Below, piece after piece: positions 9,013 to 17,553 of a stretch of 64,000 nt of DNA. The first letter of the stretch is position 1, and each line of letters begins with the position of its first letter. The stretch is from Paenibacillus silagei. GTDB taxonomy: Bacteria; Bacillota; Bacilli; Paenibacillales; Paenibacillaceae. A program made the position numbers and the translations under genes. The stretch covers positions 1 through 64,000 of the forward strand of contig NZ_JAGGLV010000012.1 of NCBI RefSeq assembly GCF_017874735.1. The letters are read 5' to 3'. The notes under the pieces were generated by a model that saw only the letters and a program-made list of their open reading frames with translations, did not search any database and was not told the DNA's origin.

Positions 9013-9863
9013 ATCACACCTCCCGTTCCCCAGTGCGCAAGCGCCTCGCGGCAATGGCTGGGCACAATCCGAAGCTTAGGAAATTGTTCATGCAGCTGGC
9101 GCAGCCGCTCGAAATTGCGGTGGTATTCTGTGCGGCTGGACATGATCAAGCCTGCTGCCAGGTGCGGCTTACGGTTCTCGCGAAACGCGCGGCTTGACCA
9201 GACCGTATCTGCACAGAGCAAATAATCATGCTGGGCGGTGGAGACGAATACGCCGATCATCCCGGCGGCATGGCCGGACAGCTCAACCGCCAGCAGGCTG
9301 CCGTCTCCAAGCAGATCATAGGCGTCCGTGAACGGAAGGCCTTGCGGCAACGCACGCTTCGCTGAGGCTTCATCCACAGGAATGGAGCGGAGGATGAAGT
9401 CATCCGGCAGCAGCCCGGGCAGGAATCCCGCCTTCGTCGCCCGCACCGGACCCAGCCCGCTTACGGCATCGTAAGATTTCTGCAAATAAATATACTGTGC
9501 CTGCGGGAAATCCCGTACCCCGCCGATATGGTCGGCATGAAAATGCGACAGCACCACATACCGCACCTCCTCCGGCGAGATCCCACCTGCCTGCAACCGC
9601 CGCACTGCACTCTCTTCCTCTCTATAGACAACCGGAGTAATCTTGCGGTATAGAGAAGCTGGCAGACTAGCTGTCTCCTGAAAGAAACGCGCGCTGTAGC
9701 CTGTATCGAACAGGATGGGACCGTATTCCGGATGCCGGATCAGGGCGTAACCTGCCGGGAAGGCAACCGGCTTCAATGTGCCTCCACGCAGCGTCAGACG
9801 CTCGGGATGCAGGCAATAGCCCGCAGACAGTATAGATAATTCAACTGGAATTTCTGTAATCAT
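9009..9863 (-). CDS. MBL-fold metallo-hydrolase
   Basis: A 284-residue metallo-beta-lactamase-fold protein. The zinc-binding HFHADHIGG is near residue 103, and a further metal-ligand Asp lies in the LLCADTVW strand with the terminal His in VPSHCREAL. Relatives include lactonases such as AiiA-type enzymes and thioesterase-like hydrolases. In this operon it could hydrolyse a lactone or thioester intermediate; that is inference. ATG 9863 has GGAGGG 7 nt upstream and overlaps the epimerase stop (ATGA); the ATG at 9881 lies upstream of that site. Confidence 0.85.
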   Translation of the reverse strand: MITEIPVELSILSAGYCLHPERLTLRGGTLKPVAFPAGYALIRHPEYGPILFDTGYSARFFQETASLPASLYRKITPVVYREEESAVRRLQAGGISPEEVRYVVLSHFHADHIGGVRDFPQAQYIYLQKSYDAVSGLGPVRATKAGFLPGLLPDDFILRSIPVDEASAKRALPQGLPFTDAYDLLGDGSLLAVELSGHAAGMIGVFVSTAQHDYLLCADTVWSSRAFRENRKPHLAAGLIMSSRTEYHRNFERLRQLHEQFPKLRIVPSHCREALAHWGTGGVI

Positions 9864-10852
9864 TGCTGTTCCCTCCACCATTCTGCAAAGGCACGAAGTC
9901 CCTCGTCTGTTGTTATACGCGGTTGATAACCCAGCTGCTCGCGGGCCTGTGTAATATCCAGTGTCTGGGAGATACCGAGTGCGGCTGCAGAATAACGGGT
10001 CAGCAGCGGCTCACCCGGAATAGGCAGCACCTTGTAGATCCCTTCCATTAAGGCCGCTGCGGTATAAGCTACCGGGTAGGGCAATCGCCGGGTGTGCAGC
10101 GGAACCCCGAGCAGTGAGAATAGCCGGGTGACCAGCTCTTCGAACCTTAGCGGCTCACCATTAGTAATATTGTAGACGCTGCCGGAAGCAGACACCGGGG
10201 CTTCACAGCAGAGCAGCATGGCATCGACTACATTTTCTACGCAGGTGAGATCAAGCCTGGCCGCTCCGCCATTCATCAGCGGCACCCCCTTGCTCTCATT
10301 CGCTGCCAGCAGCCGGGGGAACAGGGCGTTGTCCAGTGGGCCGAATATGGCTCTGGGCCGGAGCATGAAGGAGGTAAGCCCTTCTCTCGCTGCCTGCCGG
10401 ACTACCTGCTCGGCAATCAGCTTTGTTGCGGCATAGGCATTGGCAGGCCGGCCGGGAAGCGGATCACTCTCCCGGATGCCGAAGCGGGGCCGCTGGCTGG
10501 AATACACACTGGGCGTGGAGATATGAACCAGCCTTCCTACGCCATGCCGTTTGCACCCCTCAACTATATGGCTTGTAGCCTCCACATTGCATGTATAGAA
10601 CTCCTTGTACTTCCCCCAGGGTGACGACAAGGCTGCACAATGGAACACCACATCCATTCCCCGGCAAAAGCCATAGGCAGTCTCCGGGTCACGCAGATCC
10701 CCGGCCAGGAACACTGCACCTTCCTGCTCCAGCTGCTTTCCCTGCTCCGGGTTGCGTCCCTGCGCGTAGACCTCCCAGCCCATCCGGGCCAGCCTCCGGG
10801 CGGTATGCCGTCCAAGAAATCCGGTTGCACCTGTTACCAGCGCTTTGGTCAT
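9860..10852 (-). CDS. NAD-dependent epimerase / 3beta-HSD-type dehydrogenase
   Basis: A 330-residue extended SDR. The Rossmann motif is VTGATGFLG at residues 6-14; the active-site Ser lies in the HISTPSVY strand and the YAATK motif near 145. It resembles NAD-dependent epimerases and the 3beta-hydroxysteroid dehydrogenase branch that includes OleD, the reductase of 2-alkyl-3-ketoacids. Acting on a beta-keto product of the FabH-like enzyme would be consistent with the operon, but the substrate is not known. It overlaps both neighbours by 4 nt. Confidence 0.87.
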   Translation of the reverse strand: MTKALVTGATGFLGRHTARRLARMGWEVYAQGRNPEQGKQLEQEGAVFLAGDLRDPETAYGFCRGMDVVFHCAALSSPWGKYKEFYTCNVEATSHIVEGCKRHGVGRLVHISTPSVYSSQRPRFGIRESDPLPGRPANAYAATKLIAEQVVRQAAREGLTSFMLRPRAIFGPLDNALFPRLLAANESKGVPLMNGGAARLDLTCVENVVDAMLLCCEAPVSASGSVYNITNGEPLRFEELVTRLFSLLGVPLHTRRLPYPVAYTAAALMEGIYKVLPIPGEPLLTRYSAAALGISQTLDITQAREQLGYQPRITTDEGLRAFAEWWREQQ

Positions 10853-12066
10853 GCCTCACCATTCCATTCTATATCTTCAGTTAACGCCTCTGTGATCGAG
10901 ATACGGTGCCGCCTGGCTGTCTTCCAGGCGGCGTATACTATGCGGAACTGCTCGCGGGCAGGGCGGCGATCTTCCTTGCGGTAGACCACATCTGCTGCTC
11001 CAAGCAGTGCTTGCCTCCAGCTGCGGAAGCCCCCGGGTCCCGGCTTCAGCCCGCAGCCCAGCATGGGCAGCGTCAGCATGGCTGTGCGGGCTGAACGCGG
11101 GACAATGACTGTTCCGCTCTGCACGAGCAGACCGGGATTCAGCAGCGCCTCCGTCAACCCTTCCTCCGGCGAGAACAGATGAATCCCGCTTGTAGCGCGC
11201 GGATTGCATTCAATTGGATACAGCGTCCCGTTCTCCGGTTCGATGAAATCGAATCCGATCTGGCCGCTGAAGCCGGTTACTGCGGCGAACCGCTGTACCC
11301 ATTCCAGAGCCGCAGGATGCTCCAACGGTTCAAAATACACGCTGGCCCCGCTGCGCCCCGTCCTGTACCTGCTGTCATAAGCAGCATGCGCCACAACTGT
11401 GCCTTCGTGAATTATACTGTACGTACAAATCGCTCTGCCTTGAATGTACTCCTGGGACACCCAGGGAGCCTCAGCCGATAATCCGGCTGGAGGCTGTGAT
11501 TCCCCCGGACCGCGTCTATACGGATCAGTTGAAGCGGATCTTTTATCTGGGAGAATGACCTTCGAGGCAAAGCGGGAATATGCAGGTTTGTAGACCCGCT
11601 GCTCTCCCTCCTGCGCTGCCTGCATCACGGCTCTCCGCCACTCTTCTGCGCTGCTGATCAGCACCGTGTCCGGGATCTTGAATCCGAGCGAACGGAGCAG
11701 GATCATGAACTCCCCTTTATGGTGCAGCCCGGCCAGAATACTTCGTTCTGACGTAAGTACGCGGCACCCCGTTAGATACTCAAGACCTGCAGAGACATAG
11801 AAAATCTCCTCACAGGTCGGAATCAGGCAGTGAATGCCCAGTTCTTCCGTTAACGCAGCCAGGCGCTGGACATAAGCCTGCGGCTGATGCCTTGGGGCAG
11901 GCACCCGGAAGCTGGCTTCGACGGCAGAGGATACCCGGCACAGATGATACTCAGCACTTTCTGCCACATATACCCGGTGGCCTGCCGCCTTGAACAGCCT
12001 TGCCAGCTCCAGGGCCACCGGGGCGCGTCCGCCGGTAATCAGAATATGCCGGGCCTCAGTAATCAA
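10849..12066 (-). CDS. ATP-grasp domain ligase
   Basis: A 405-residue protein with an N-terminal Rossmann-like pre-ATP-grasp domain (ILITGGRAPVALELA near residue 10). An ATP-grasp fold follows, with YKPAYSRFASK (about 160), VSQEYIQG (about 205), and the Mg/ATP-binding ECNPRATSGIH (about 295). It should make an amide, thioester or similar bond through an acyl-phosphate. The start is TTG 12066, about 8 nt after GGGAGG, overlapping the end of the FabH-like gene by 11 nt. It resembles carbamoyl-phosphate-synthase-like ATP-grasp proteins of unknown substrate. Confidence 0.83.
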   Translation of the reverse strand: MITEARHILITGGRAPVALELARLFKAAGHRVYVAESAEYHLCRVSSAVEASFRVPAPRHQPQAYVQRLAALTEELGIHCLIPTCEEIFYVSAGLEYLTGCRVLTSERSILAGLHHKGEFMILLRSLGFKIPDTVLISSAEEWRRAVMQAAQEGEQRVYKPAYSRFASKVILPDKRSASTDPYRRGPGESQPPAGLSAEAPWVSQEYIQGRAICTYSIIHEGTVVAHAAYDSRYRTGRSGASVYFEPLEHPAALEWVQRFAAVTGFSGQIGFDFIEPENGTLYPIECNPRATSGIHLFSPEEGLTEALLNPGLLVQSGTVIVPRSARTAMLTLPMLGCGLKPGPGGFRSWRQALLGAADVVYRKEDRRPAREQFRIVYAAWKTARRHRISITEALTEDIEWNGEA

Positions 12067-13057
12067 TAATCATGCCTCCCAGAGACAGCCCTGCCGCTGT
12101 GCCGATCAGCATGATCCGGTCTCCGCGCGTTATCCGGCCCTGACGGATAGCTTCATGCAGCCCCATCGGGATGGACGCTGCAATCGTATTGCCATGGCCT
12201 GCGGTATTGTCGAGGAAGCGTTCCTCGGCAATACCCAGCTTTTTACGCAGGAGACGCATCGCCATTGCACTGCCCTGATGGGGAATAACCAGCCTGAAGT
12301 CGTCCATCTTATTGCCTGTGGCGCTCAGCATGTCTGCAATGAAATCCGGAAGCAGCTTGGACGCTTTGCGGAATATAGCCTGTCCATCCATATGGAACAG
12401 ATAAGGCAGTGCATCCTCTGCTGTATAATTCTGGGGATGCAGTCTGGTCCCGCCCCCGGCAATCTCCGAATAACGCGCACCACTGCTGTAGGTTTTGAGC
12501 GAAGCATGGAGGATCCGCGAGGAATCACCGGTCTCCGCAGGCCCGATCACCACCGCTGCCGCTCCGTCACCGAACAAGGCCGAGCTCTCCTTATCCTGCC
12601 AGTTCAGCCCCACCGATGCAATCTCAGTGGCCACCAGCAGCACATTCTTATATCTGCCCGCTTCCACCATGTAGGACATCACATCAAGCCCCACCAGAAA
12701 GCTGAGACAAGTCGCATCGATATCAAAAGCCGGCACACCGGAATCAGCCTGCCCCATGGCCTGCTGAATGAACACGGCGGTACTCGGCAGCGGCTGCTCC
12801 TTGGTTCCGCTCGTACACACCAGACAATCGACCTCACTGAAGCTGAGGCCTGCATCGGCGAGGGCCGCTTCAGCAGCTCTTGCGCCCATGAAGGAGGCTG
12901 TTTCATCTGTATTGACATAATGGCGGGTGCCGACGCCGGTGATTTTGTTCACCCAGCCCGGTGTTGTGCCAAGGATCTGATCAAGCTCTGCATCACTAAC
13001 TACACGCTCCGGCAAATATTTGCCTGTTCCTTTTATTTTCACATGTCTAAGCTGCAT
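12056..13057 (-). CDS. FabH-like 3-oxoacyl-ACP synthase III
   Basis: A 333-residue thiolase-superfamily condensing enzyme. The Cys-His-Asn triad is visible: Cys in DATCLSF (about 115), His in VIPHQGS (about 247), Asn in AGHGNTIAA (about 277). It should make a carbon-carbon bond between an acyl thioester and a malonyl or second acyl unit. It heads an operon without other fatty-acid genes, so it is more likely a pathway-specific paralogue than the housekeeping FabH. ATG 13057 has GGGAG upstream. It is divergent from the secreted coiled-coil gene. Confidence 0.88.
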   Translation of the reverse strand: MQLRHVKIKGTGKYLPERVVSDAELDQILGTTPGWVNKITGVGTRHYVNTDETASFMGARAAEAALADAGLSFSEVDCLVCTSGTKEQPLPSTAVFIQQAMGQADSGVPAFDIDATCLSFLVGLDVMSYMVEAGRYKNVLLVATEIASVGLNWQDKESSALFGDGAAAVVIGPAETGDSSRILHASLKTYSSGARYSEIAGGGTRLHPQNYTAEDALPYLFHMDGQAIFRKASKLLPDFIADMLSATGNKMDDFRLVIPHQGSAMAMRLLRKKLGIAEERFLDNTAGHGNTIAASIPMGLHEAIRQGRITRGDRIMLIGTAAGLSLGGMIIDY

Positions 13058-13205
13058 AATGCATCTCCCATTCGTGTGAGTACCAAGATGTCGAACTTTA
13101 TATATTATTGTAAACTACAGATATATTCTACTAGATTTTCCGGTTGAGTCATATACAAAAAGAAGATAAATATCCCATTTCGCGAACTAACGTTCTTAAA
13201 AATGC

Positions 13206-13234
13206 TTGACGGCGCAGGTTCACGGGGTTATAGT
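13206..13234 (+). promoter_or_regulatory. Strong SigA-type promoter
   Basis: TTGACG (13206-13211), 17-bp spacer, TATAGT (13229-13234). Transcription would start near 13241, giving a leader of about 115 nt before the gene at 13356. Confidence 0.75.
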
Positions 13235-13240
13235 AAATGC

Positions 13241-13320
13241 ACAGGTAACACATATTAAGCGGGAGAAGCACCTCGCAGGACAGGCAGTTCATGCCTTTCT
13301 TGGAGGTGCTTCTTTGTGTT
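13241..13320 (+). ncRNA. Hairpin leader or small RNA before the coiled-coil gene
   Basis: An 11-bp perfect stem (13264-13274 with 13303-13313) encloses a smaller hairpin (AGGCA / TGCCT, 13282-13296) and is followed by TTGTGTTT. It could be a transcription attenuator, or the terminator of a ~75-nt small RNA made from the promoter at 13206. It matches no riboswitch class I know. Confidence 0.5.
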
Positions 13321-13355
13321 TACTGCCAAATAAACAATCAGAGGAGCTGAACGCA

Positions 13356-14180
13356 ATGTTTAAATTCATGGGCTTTACGAATTGGAGAGGGATGGAAGTT
13401 GTTACACCTTTCTCGGGAAGAGCTGTAAGAAGGCTGTTTGTGCTGGTGATACTGCTGTCACTTTGTACATCTCCCATGTCCGGTGTCTCCGCCGATTCCG
13501 GGTGGGATGCTGCGCTGGACGAGATTCATAATCTGTATACAGACTATACGGGTCTACAGGCATCGCTGAAGTCTGACCTCCAGCGGAATCAGGAATTGCG
13601 CAAGCAGAATAACGCCGCACTTGCCGCAGTGAACAAGCAGCTTCAAGCCACTAATGCTGCCCAGCTCACCAAGCTCAAGGCTGCCGCGGAAGCGGTGCAG
13701 AAGAAGCATGCTCCGCTCCTGGACCAGTATACTGCTCTCAGCAAACAGATCACCGCTGCCCGCAAGGTAAGCAATCTGAAGAGTGCCACTGTGCTTGAGC
13801 TGAAGCGCAATAAGCTTAAGGCTGCTGCTACCGCAGCACGGGCTGAAGTGAAGAAGGCCACCTCAGCCTTGGCAGAAGCCAAAGCGTTAACTGCCGCGAA
13901 GAACAAGCCGGCTAAGGATGCCCTTGCCCCCATCACCCTGCTCAAGAAGCAGATTGCAGCCCAGAACAAGCTATTCTCAGCCGCCCAATCAGAGAGAACC
14001 GAGGCCGACAAGCGCTACAAAGCCGCGGTCCAAGCGGGGGACGCCACCCAGGCTGCGGCTGCAATGAAGCTGTCTTATAACCGGATGGAGGAGATCCGTA
14101 CTATGACCGGACAGTTGTACGGTTGGGAACAACAGATCAGCACGGCGCTCCGTGCCGCAGAGCTTAAGCTGCCGAAGTAG
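13356..14180 (+). CDS. Secreted Ala/Lys-rich coiled-coil protein
   Basis: A 274-residue protein with a signal peptide: a basic segment, the hydrophobic run LFVLVILLSLCTS, and likely cleavage after VSA near residue 46. The mature part is almost entirely helical, rich in Ala, Lys and Gln, with heptad-like spacing, so an extended coiled coil outside the membrane is expected. Function unknown; a cell-wall or spore-surface structural role is possible. ATG 13356 has GAGGAG 9 nt upstream. The in-frame TTG at 13206 is the -35 box of the promoter, not a start. Confidence 0.75.
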   Translation: MFKFMGFTNWRGMEVVTPFSGRAVRRLFVLVILLSLCTSPMSGVSADSGWDAALDEIHNLYTDYTGLQASLKSDLQRNQELRKQNNAALAAVNKQLQATNAAQLTKLKAAAEAVQKKHAPLLDQYTALSKQITAARKVSNLKSATVLELKRNKLKAAATAARAEVKKATSALAEAKALTAAKNKPAKDALAPITLLKKQIAAQNKLFSAAQSERTEADKRYKAAVQAGDATQAAAAMKLSYNRMEEIRTMTGQLYGWEQQISTALRAAELKLPK

Positions 14181-14203
14181 CCGAAGCAGCATATTCATGA
14201 GGG

Positions 14204-14995
14204 TCAGAGCAGCTTCACCAGCCAGGTGATAATGAAGGCTCCCGGTACAAGCAGGGCTTGCCCCAGCAGAGATCCCAGGAAGCGCGAGCCCATCAAGAGT
14301 ACATAGATCTTCCCGAGCTGGTCACGGTATTCCACATTCTCCGTTGCCTTATGGGTGATGATTCCCAGCTGCGGATCGATGAACACCGTCAGCAGGATCG
14401 TTGCTATCCCGTTAATCAGGCCGGATGCCTGGGAAGCAGTGGTGCTGAACGCTGGCAACAGCTTGGCCGCATACATCGAGGATAACACACCTACGGTGTA
14501 GAAGGCCGTCACGAAGACATTCATCACGATGAAGCGCTTGGGAATTCCAAGATAACGGAAGCTGCTCAGCCTGACCTTCGGTCTGCGGATATATTTGCGC
14601 GTATTCTTGAGCTGGCTGACCGTTACACTCGTCAGCAGCTTAGGGATAGATCCTTCGATCTCCAGCTTGGAGATCACTCTTGCGAACAGTCCTACGAAGG
14701 TCGGAAACAACGCGATCGCGATCAATGTCCCCAGTGAAGAAGCCAGCATAATAATCCGCAGATAGTTGAGCAGCGGGAAGCTGTCGTCAGCTTTGGCATA
14801 ATCTACGAACTTCGCCGTTAAGGGGCCTTGTACCATATTTGCGGTTCTGGAGACCAGCACGATAATTCCGGTCAGGGATAAGGCGATGGCGATCTTGTTC
14901 AGCTTCACTCCGGCAAAACGCACCGAATACGACAAGGTCTCCGCCGTATGAATAATCAGAGTCAACAGACATACTACCAATAAGCTGTTCGTCAT
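14204..14995 (-). CDS. amj: Lipid II flippase, Amj family
   Basis: Flips lipid-linked peptidoglycan precursor across the membrane as an alternative to MurJ. The 263-residue polytopic membrane protein starts with the family-like segment LTLIIHTAETLSYSVRFAGVK, continues with SLTGIIVLVSRTANM, and has about six membrane spans. It resembles B. subtilis Amj (YdaH), which is known to be SigM-controlled; no such promoter is claimed here. The neighbouring secreted coiled-coil gene is convergent. Confidence 0.88.
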   Translation of the reverse strand: MTNSLLVVCLLTLIIHTAETLSYSVRFAGVKLNKIAIALSLTGIIVLVSRTANMVQGPLTAKFVDYAKADDSFPLLNYLRIIMLASSLGTLIAIALFPTFVGLFARVISKLEIEGSIPKLLTSVTVSQLKNTRKYIRRPKVRLSSFRYLGIPKRFIVMNVFVTAFYTVGVLSSMYAAKLLPAFSTTASQASGLINGIATILLTVFIDPQLGIITHKATENVEYRDQLGKIYVLLMGSRFLGSLLGQALLVPGAFIITWLVKLL

Positions 14996-15115
14996 TTACA
15001 GTTACTCATCTCCAAATCAGGCAGCATTCGGCAGATGACCGGCATTCTTGTTCCAGATTATTACAGACCGGATCGCCTCACTTAATATATATTCTTCTTC
15101 CTATATAATCCAGAA

Positions 15116-15505
15116 TCAATTTTGTAAGATTTGGTCTAACGTCCAGCAGAACAGAATTCCGGCTGTATACCGGACCAGATCAATCCAGAGGAAGCCGTGG
15201 CCGAGAATCAAGCTGCCAAGGGTTGTAGCACGCACATGCAGAATCCACTCTGCCTGATAGAGCTGGCTGAACTCAATTCCGAAGCTGAAGCACAGGCTAA
15301 GGACAAGCGACATCCATAGCGGATGCCGGATCAGCAGCACCCGGGAGGCAAGGTAAATCATACCTGCCCAGATCGCATCCCCAAAGTGTTCGCTGACAAA
15401 GTGCGGCAACTGGTTCCCGTATGCCCTGGTCGCAAGACCCAGCAGGGTGGCTAGCAGTACTGCACCGCAGTAGATCATTCTGGATTGTAAATTCAAAATC
15501 AGCAA
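15116..15505 (-). CDS. DUF2809 family membrane protein
   Basis: A 129-residue membrane protein with about four hydrophobic spans. The conserved pattern GDAIWAGMIYL followed by FGIEFSQLYQAEW, RATTLGSLILGHGFLWIDLVRY fits DUF2809. Function unknown. The start is TTG 15505, 9 nt after AAGGAG. Confidence 0.8.
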   Translation of the reverse strand: MLILNLQSRMIYCGAVLLATLLGLATRAYGNQLPHFVSEHFGDAIWAGMIYLASRVLLIRHPLWMSLVLSLCFSFGIEFSQLYQAEWILHVRATTLGSLILGHGFLWIDLVRYTAGILFCWTLDQILQN

Positions 15506-15539
15506 TCGTAACTACTCCTTCATCAATCAAATACAACCT

Positions 15540-16016
15540 TCAATCAAATATAACCTTCCTGGGCGCAGCTGCATCCCGCATGAACAGCTTCGGGGGATAA
15601 GGGATTGTTAGCCCGGGCAGTTCATCTTCCTTGAAGAATCTCAGCTCTTCCGCCTCCCCGTCCAGGCTCCTGAGCTGGCCTTTAACAATGACACATTCAA
15701 ATACAATAACCGTGTACTCTACCTGATCCCCGTTGCTATATTCATATCTGAATTTCTCACCGCCGAATACGCCGATAATCTGTTCAGGCGTAACCATTAA
15801 GCCGGTCTCTTCGAACACCTCTCTACGCAGCGCCCTGGACGGGGTCTCTCCAGGTTCAACGGCTCCGGCTGGCAGGCCCCATAAGGTCTCATCCTTTTTG
15901 CGGATCAGCAGAATCCGATCCTGTTCATCTCTTACTACAGCCGCTACAGACGGCATCATTAACAGCCCGTTGCCGGCCTTCCCGCGCAGCTCCCGGTAAT
16001 ACTCAGACATTGACAT
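15540..16016 (-). CDS. NUDIX hydrolase
   Basis: A 158-residue protein with the full Nudix box, G-A-V-E-P-G-E-x(8)-REVFEETGL, near residues 52-74. It cleaves a nucleoside diphosphate linked to another group; substrate unknown. The last third has the FFKEDELPGL turn typical of ADP-ribose or NADH pyrophosphatase-like members. ATG 16016 follows GGGGGG by 7 nt. It lies 34 nt before the DUF2809 gene, probably in the same operon. Confidence 0.88.
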   Translation of the reverse strand: MSMSEYYRELRGKAGNGLLMMPSVAAVVRDEQDRILLIRKKDETLWGLPAGAVEPGETPSRALRREVFEETGLMVTPEQIIGVFGGEKFRYEYSNGDQVEYTVIVFECVIVKGQLRSLDGEAEELRFFKEDELPGLTIPYPPKLFMRDAAAPRKVIFD

Positions 16017-16070
16017 GAAGCATCCCCCCACTATATTTCAATTGGTCCCTATATCATTCTTAATTCCAGT

Positions 16071-16532
16071 TTATAGCTCATCCTTGCGGAAAGAAACCGG
16101 ATGAACCACGAAATCACCCGGCTGATTCTCACAATCCGTCAGCTCTACCTTATAGAATTCCTCGGTCTCAGCAAGCCGGATCGCTCTGCATACATATTCG
16201 ATCTTCCCGCCGTCGCCTGCCCAGTCTCGGCTATTGTCCACCGTCCAGTGCAGTACCCTGCCATCGTTGTAGAAATCATGAATATACGGCCCGCTGTCAA
16301 CACCCCACTGAAGCATGGTGAGGTTATCTCCCTTACCTTCCTTAAATCTATGTATCATTTCTGTAATTCTGTCCAAATCCAGCTGATCAAAATGCGTAAT
16401 TAAGTTCCGCTGGTCCCTGACCAGAGAGACTGGCTTGTTGAATTCCCGTATCAGCAATAGTGAAAGTACCGCAATAAGTAGCGTTTCAAGAATTATAATA
16501 GCTCGGCTGTATTTGCTAAAAAAGTTGTTCAT
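16071..16532 (-). CDS. Membrane-anchored protein, possibly DUF4362
   Basis: A 153-residue protein with one N-terminal membrane helix (about residues 9-28) and an extracytoplasmic domain. The pattern of a central GDNLTMLQWGVDSGP-x-I strand, a DGRVLHWTVDNSRD turn and a Cys pair (CRAIRL ... LTDCEN) resembles DUF4362. Function unknown. Confidence 0.6.
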   Translation of the reverse strand: MNNFFSKYSRAIIILETLLIAVLSLLLIREFNKPVSLVRDQRNLITHFDQLDLDRITEMIHRFKEGKGDNLTMLQWGVDSGPYIHDFYNDGRVLHWTVDNSRDWAGDGGKIEYVCRAIRLAETEEFYKVELTDCENQPGDFVVHPVSFRKDEL

Positions 16533-16663
16533 GTGCCCTCCCGCTCCATGGTTTATGAATAAACTGGGTTAGCACTATATTTGACATGGTTGTATGATAT
16601 TCCTTGTCTGACTTACAATTGTGGTTCAAGTGAATAAATTTTTTTGTTGAACTAAAAGGTTAT

Positions 16664-16712
16664 AGAACCCAAAAACATCTCCAGCCATAAGGCGGAGATG
16701 TCTTTGGGTTCT
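16664..16712 (-). terminator. Long hairpin terminator after the CmpB-like gene
   Basis: AGAACCCAAA-ACATCTCC pairs with GGAGATGT-TTGGGTTCT around a short loop. It lies just after the minus-strand gene ending at 16748, with moderately T-rich sequence on both sides. Confidence 0.65.
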
Positions 16713-16747
16713 TTGCATTTTTTATGTTCGCATTCGTCACTAACTAC

Positions 16748-17335
16748 TCAACCTTCCCCAAGCTCTGGTGGCTCCAACAGATGATCCAGCAGTTGCAGCC
16801 CCCGGCGACGGGTGCGGAAGGTCCACAGCAGATCCGCCGTGAATACCAGCAGGGCGATGGGAAGTATGGGCATCCATACCCGCTCCATATGCAGATACAG
16901 GAAGTGTACCAGCGGTTGCAAGCCGAAGATGCAAGCCACTGACAGTCCCCACCAATACAGCGAGAATTTCAGGCAGATATGCCCATGCAGCTGAAACGGC
17001 ATCTCAGAATAATCCCACCACTGTCTACGAAAGATTCCCTTAAGCAGCCAGCCGCTGATAAACTCAACCGCCGAAGGGACGATCAGCGCAAGCAGCAGGA
17101 ATAACGGAAAGGGAAGCCTATTTTCATGTGCTGCCAGCAGCAGCAAGGGGGCGCAGCCGTACATGGGCTTTAATGGCCCTTTGAGGAAGCCTTCTTTGCG
17201 AAAGGTCCCGGTGCTGTAAAGGTTATAACTGCCTTCAAGGACCCATCCCAGGAACGAGTAGACAGTGAAATAGAACAGATAGGGACTTGCCGCAGCCACT
17301 ACACTGTAACTATTCTGTAAAAGTAAAGGTGTCAT
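16748..17335 (-). CDS. Putative ABC-transporter-permease-like membrane protein (CmpB family)
   Basis: A 195-residue polytopic protein with about five hydrophobic spans. The segments FTVYSFLGWVLEGSYN, GPLKPMYG and EFISGWLLKG-x(6)-WWDYSEMPFQLHGHICL are typical of the family annotated as putative ABC transporter permease (ABC_trans_CmpB). Transport has not been shown for most members. ATG 17335 has GGGAAG about 7 nt upstream; ATG 17362 lacks a site. Confidence 0.75.
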   Translation of the reverse strand: MTPLLLQNSYSVVAAASPYLFYFTVYSFLGWVLEGSYNLYSTGTFRKEGFLKGPLKPMYGCAPLLLLAAHENRLPFPLFLLLALIVPSAVEFISGWLLKGIFRRQWWDYSEMPFQLHGHICLKFSLYWWGLSVACIFGLQPLVHFLYLHMERVWMPILPIALLVFTADLLWTFRTRRRGLQLLDHLLEPPELGEG

Positions 17336-17425
17336 CGTAGTTCTTCCCGCCTCCGCTCCCATTAATTTTCCAATTGGAGCTAGTATGCCTCCAGGAACCG
17401 GATGCTATGACGGGAATATCTGGCG

Positions 17426-17450
17426 GTTTTTCGCATACATTCCAGACTCC
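17426..17450. repeat. Dispersed repeat core, copy B
   Basis: Matches 88-112 at 23 of 25 positions and shares the GTTTTTCGCATACA core with the tandem repeats at 50861-51217. It lies in non-coding DNA between 17335 and 17554. Confidence 0.55.
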
Positions 17451-17500
17451 TTATTAACTCCGTCGGCCTGCGTCCGGTGAAATCATAATCCCTATATCAG

Positions 17501-17530
17501 AAAAAAGACTGCCCCTAGTAGGAACAGTCT
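17501..17530 (-). terminator. Rho-independent terminator after the small acidic protein
   Basis: On the minus strand, an imperfect AGACTG...CAGTCT stem is followed by TTTTTT. It lies 24 nt after the stop at 17554. Confidence 0.7.
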
Positions 17531-17553
17531 GCTATGTGCATATGCCTTATACC

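Noticed and set aside
11990..13147. A 385-codon plus-strand frame
   Set aside because: Antisense to the FabH-like gene, which has its catalytic triad intact.
13241..13320. c-di-GMP, c-di-AMP or preQ1 riboswitch
   Set aside because: The conserved core sequences of these classes are not present in the leader.
13206..13355. N-terminal extension of the coiled-coil protein from TTG 13206
   Set aside because: The TTG belongs to a -35 box, and the extension would cover the promoter and hairpin leader; a good ribosome binding site precedes ATG 13356.
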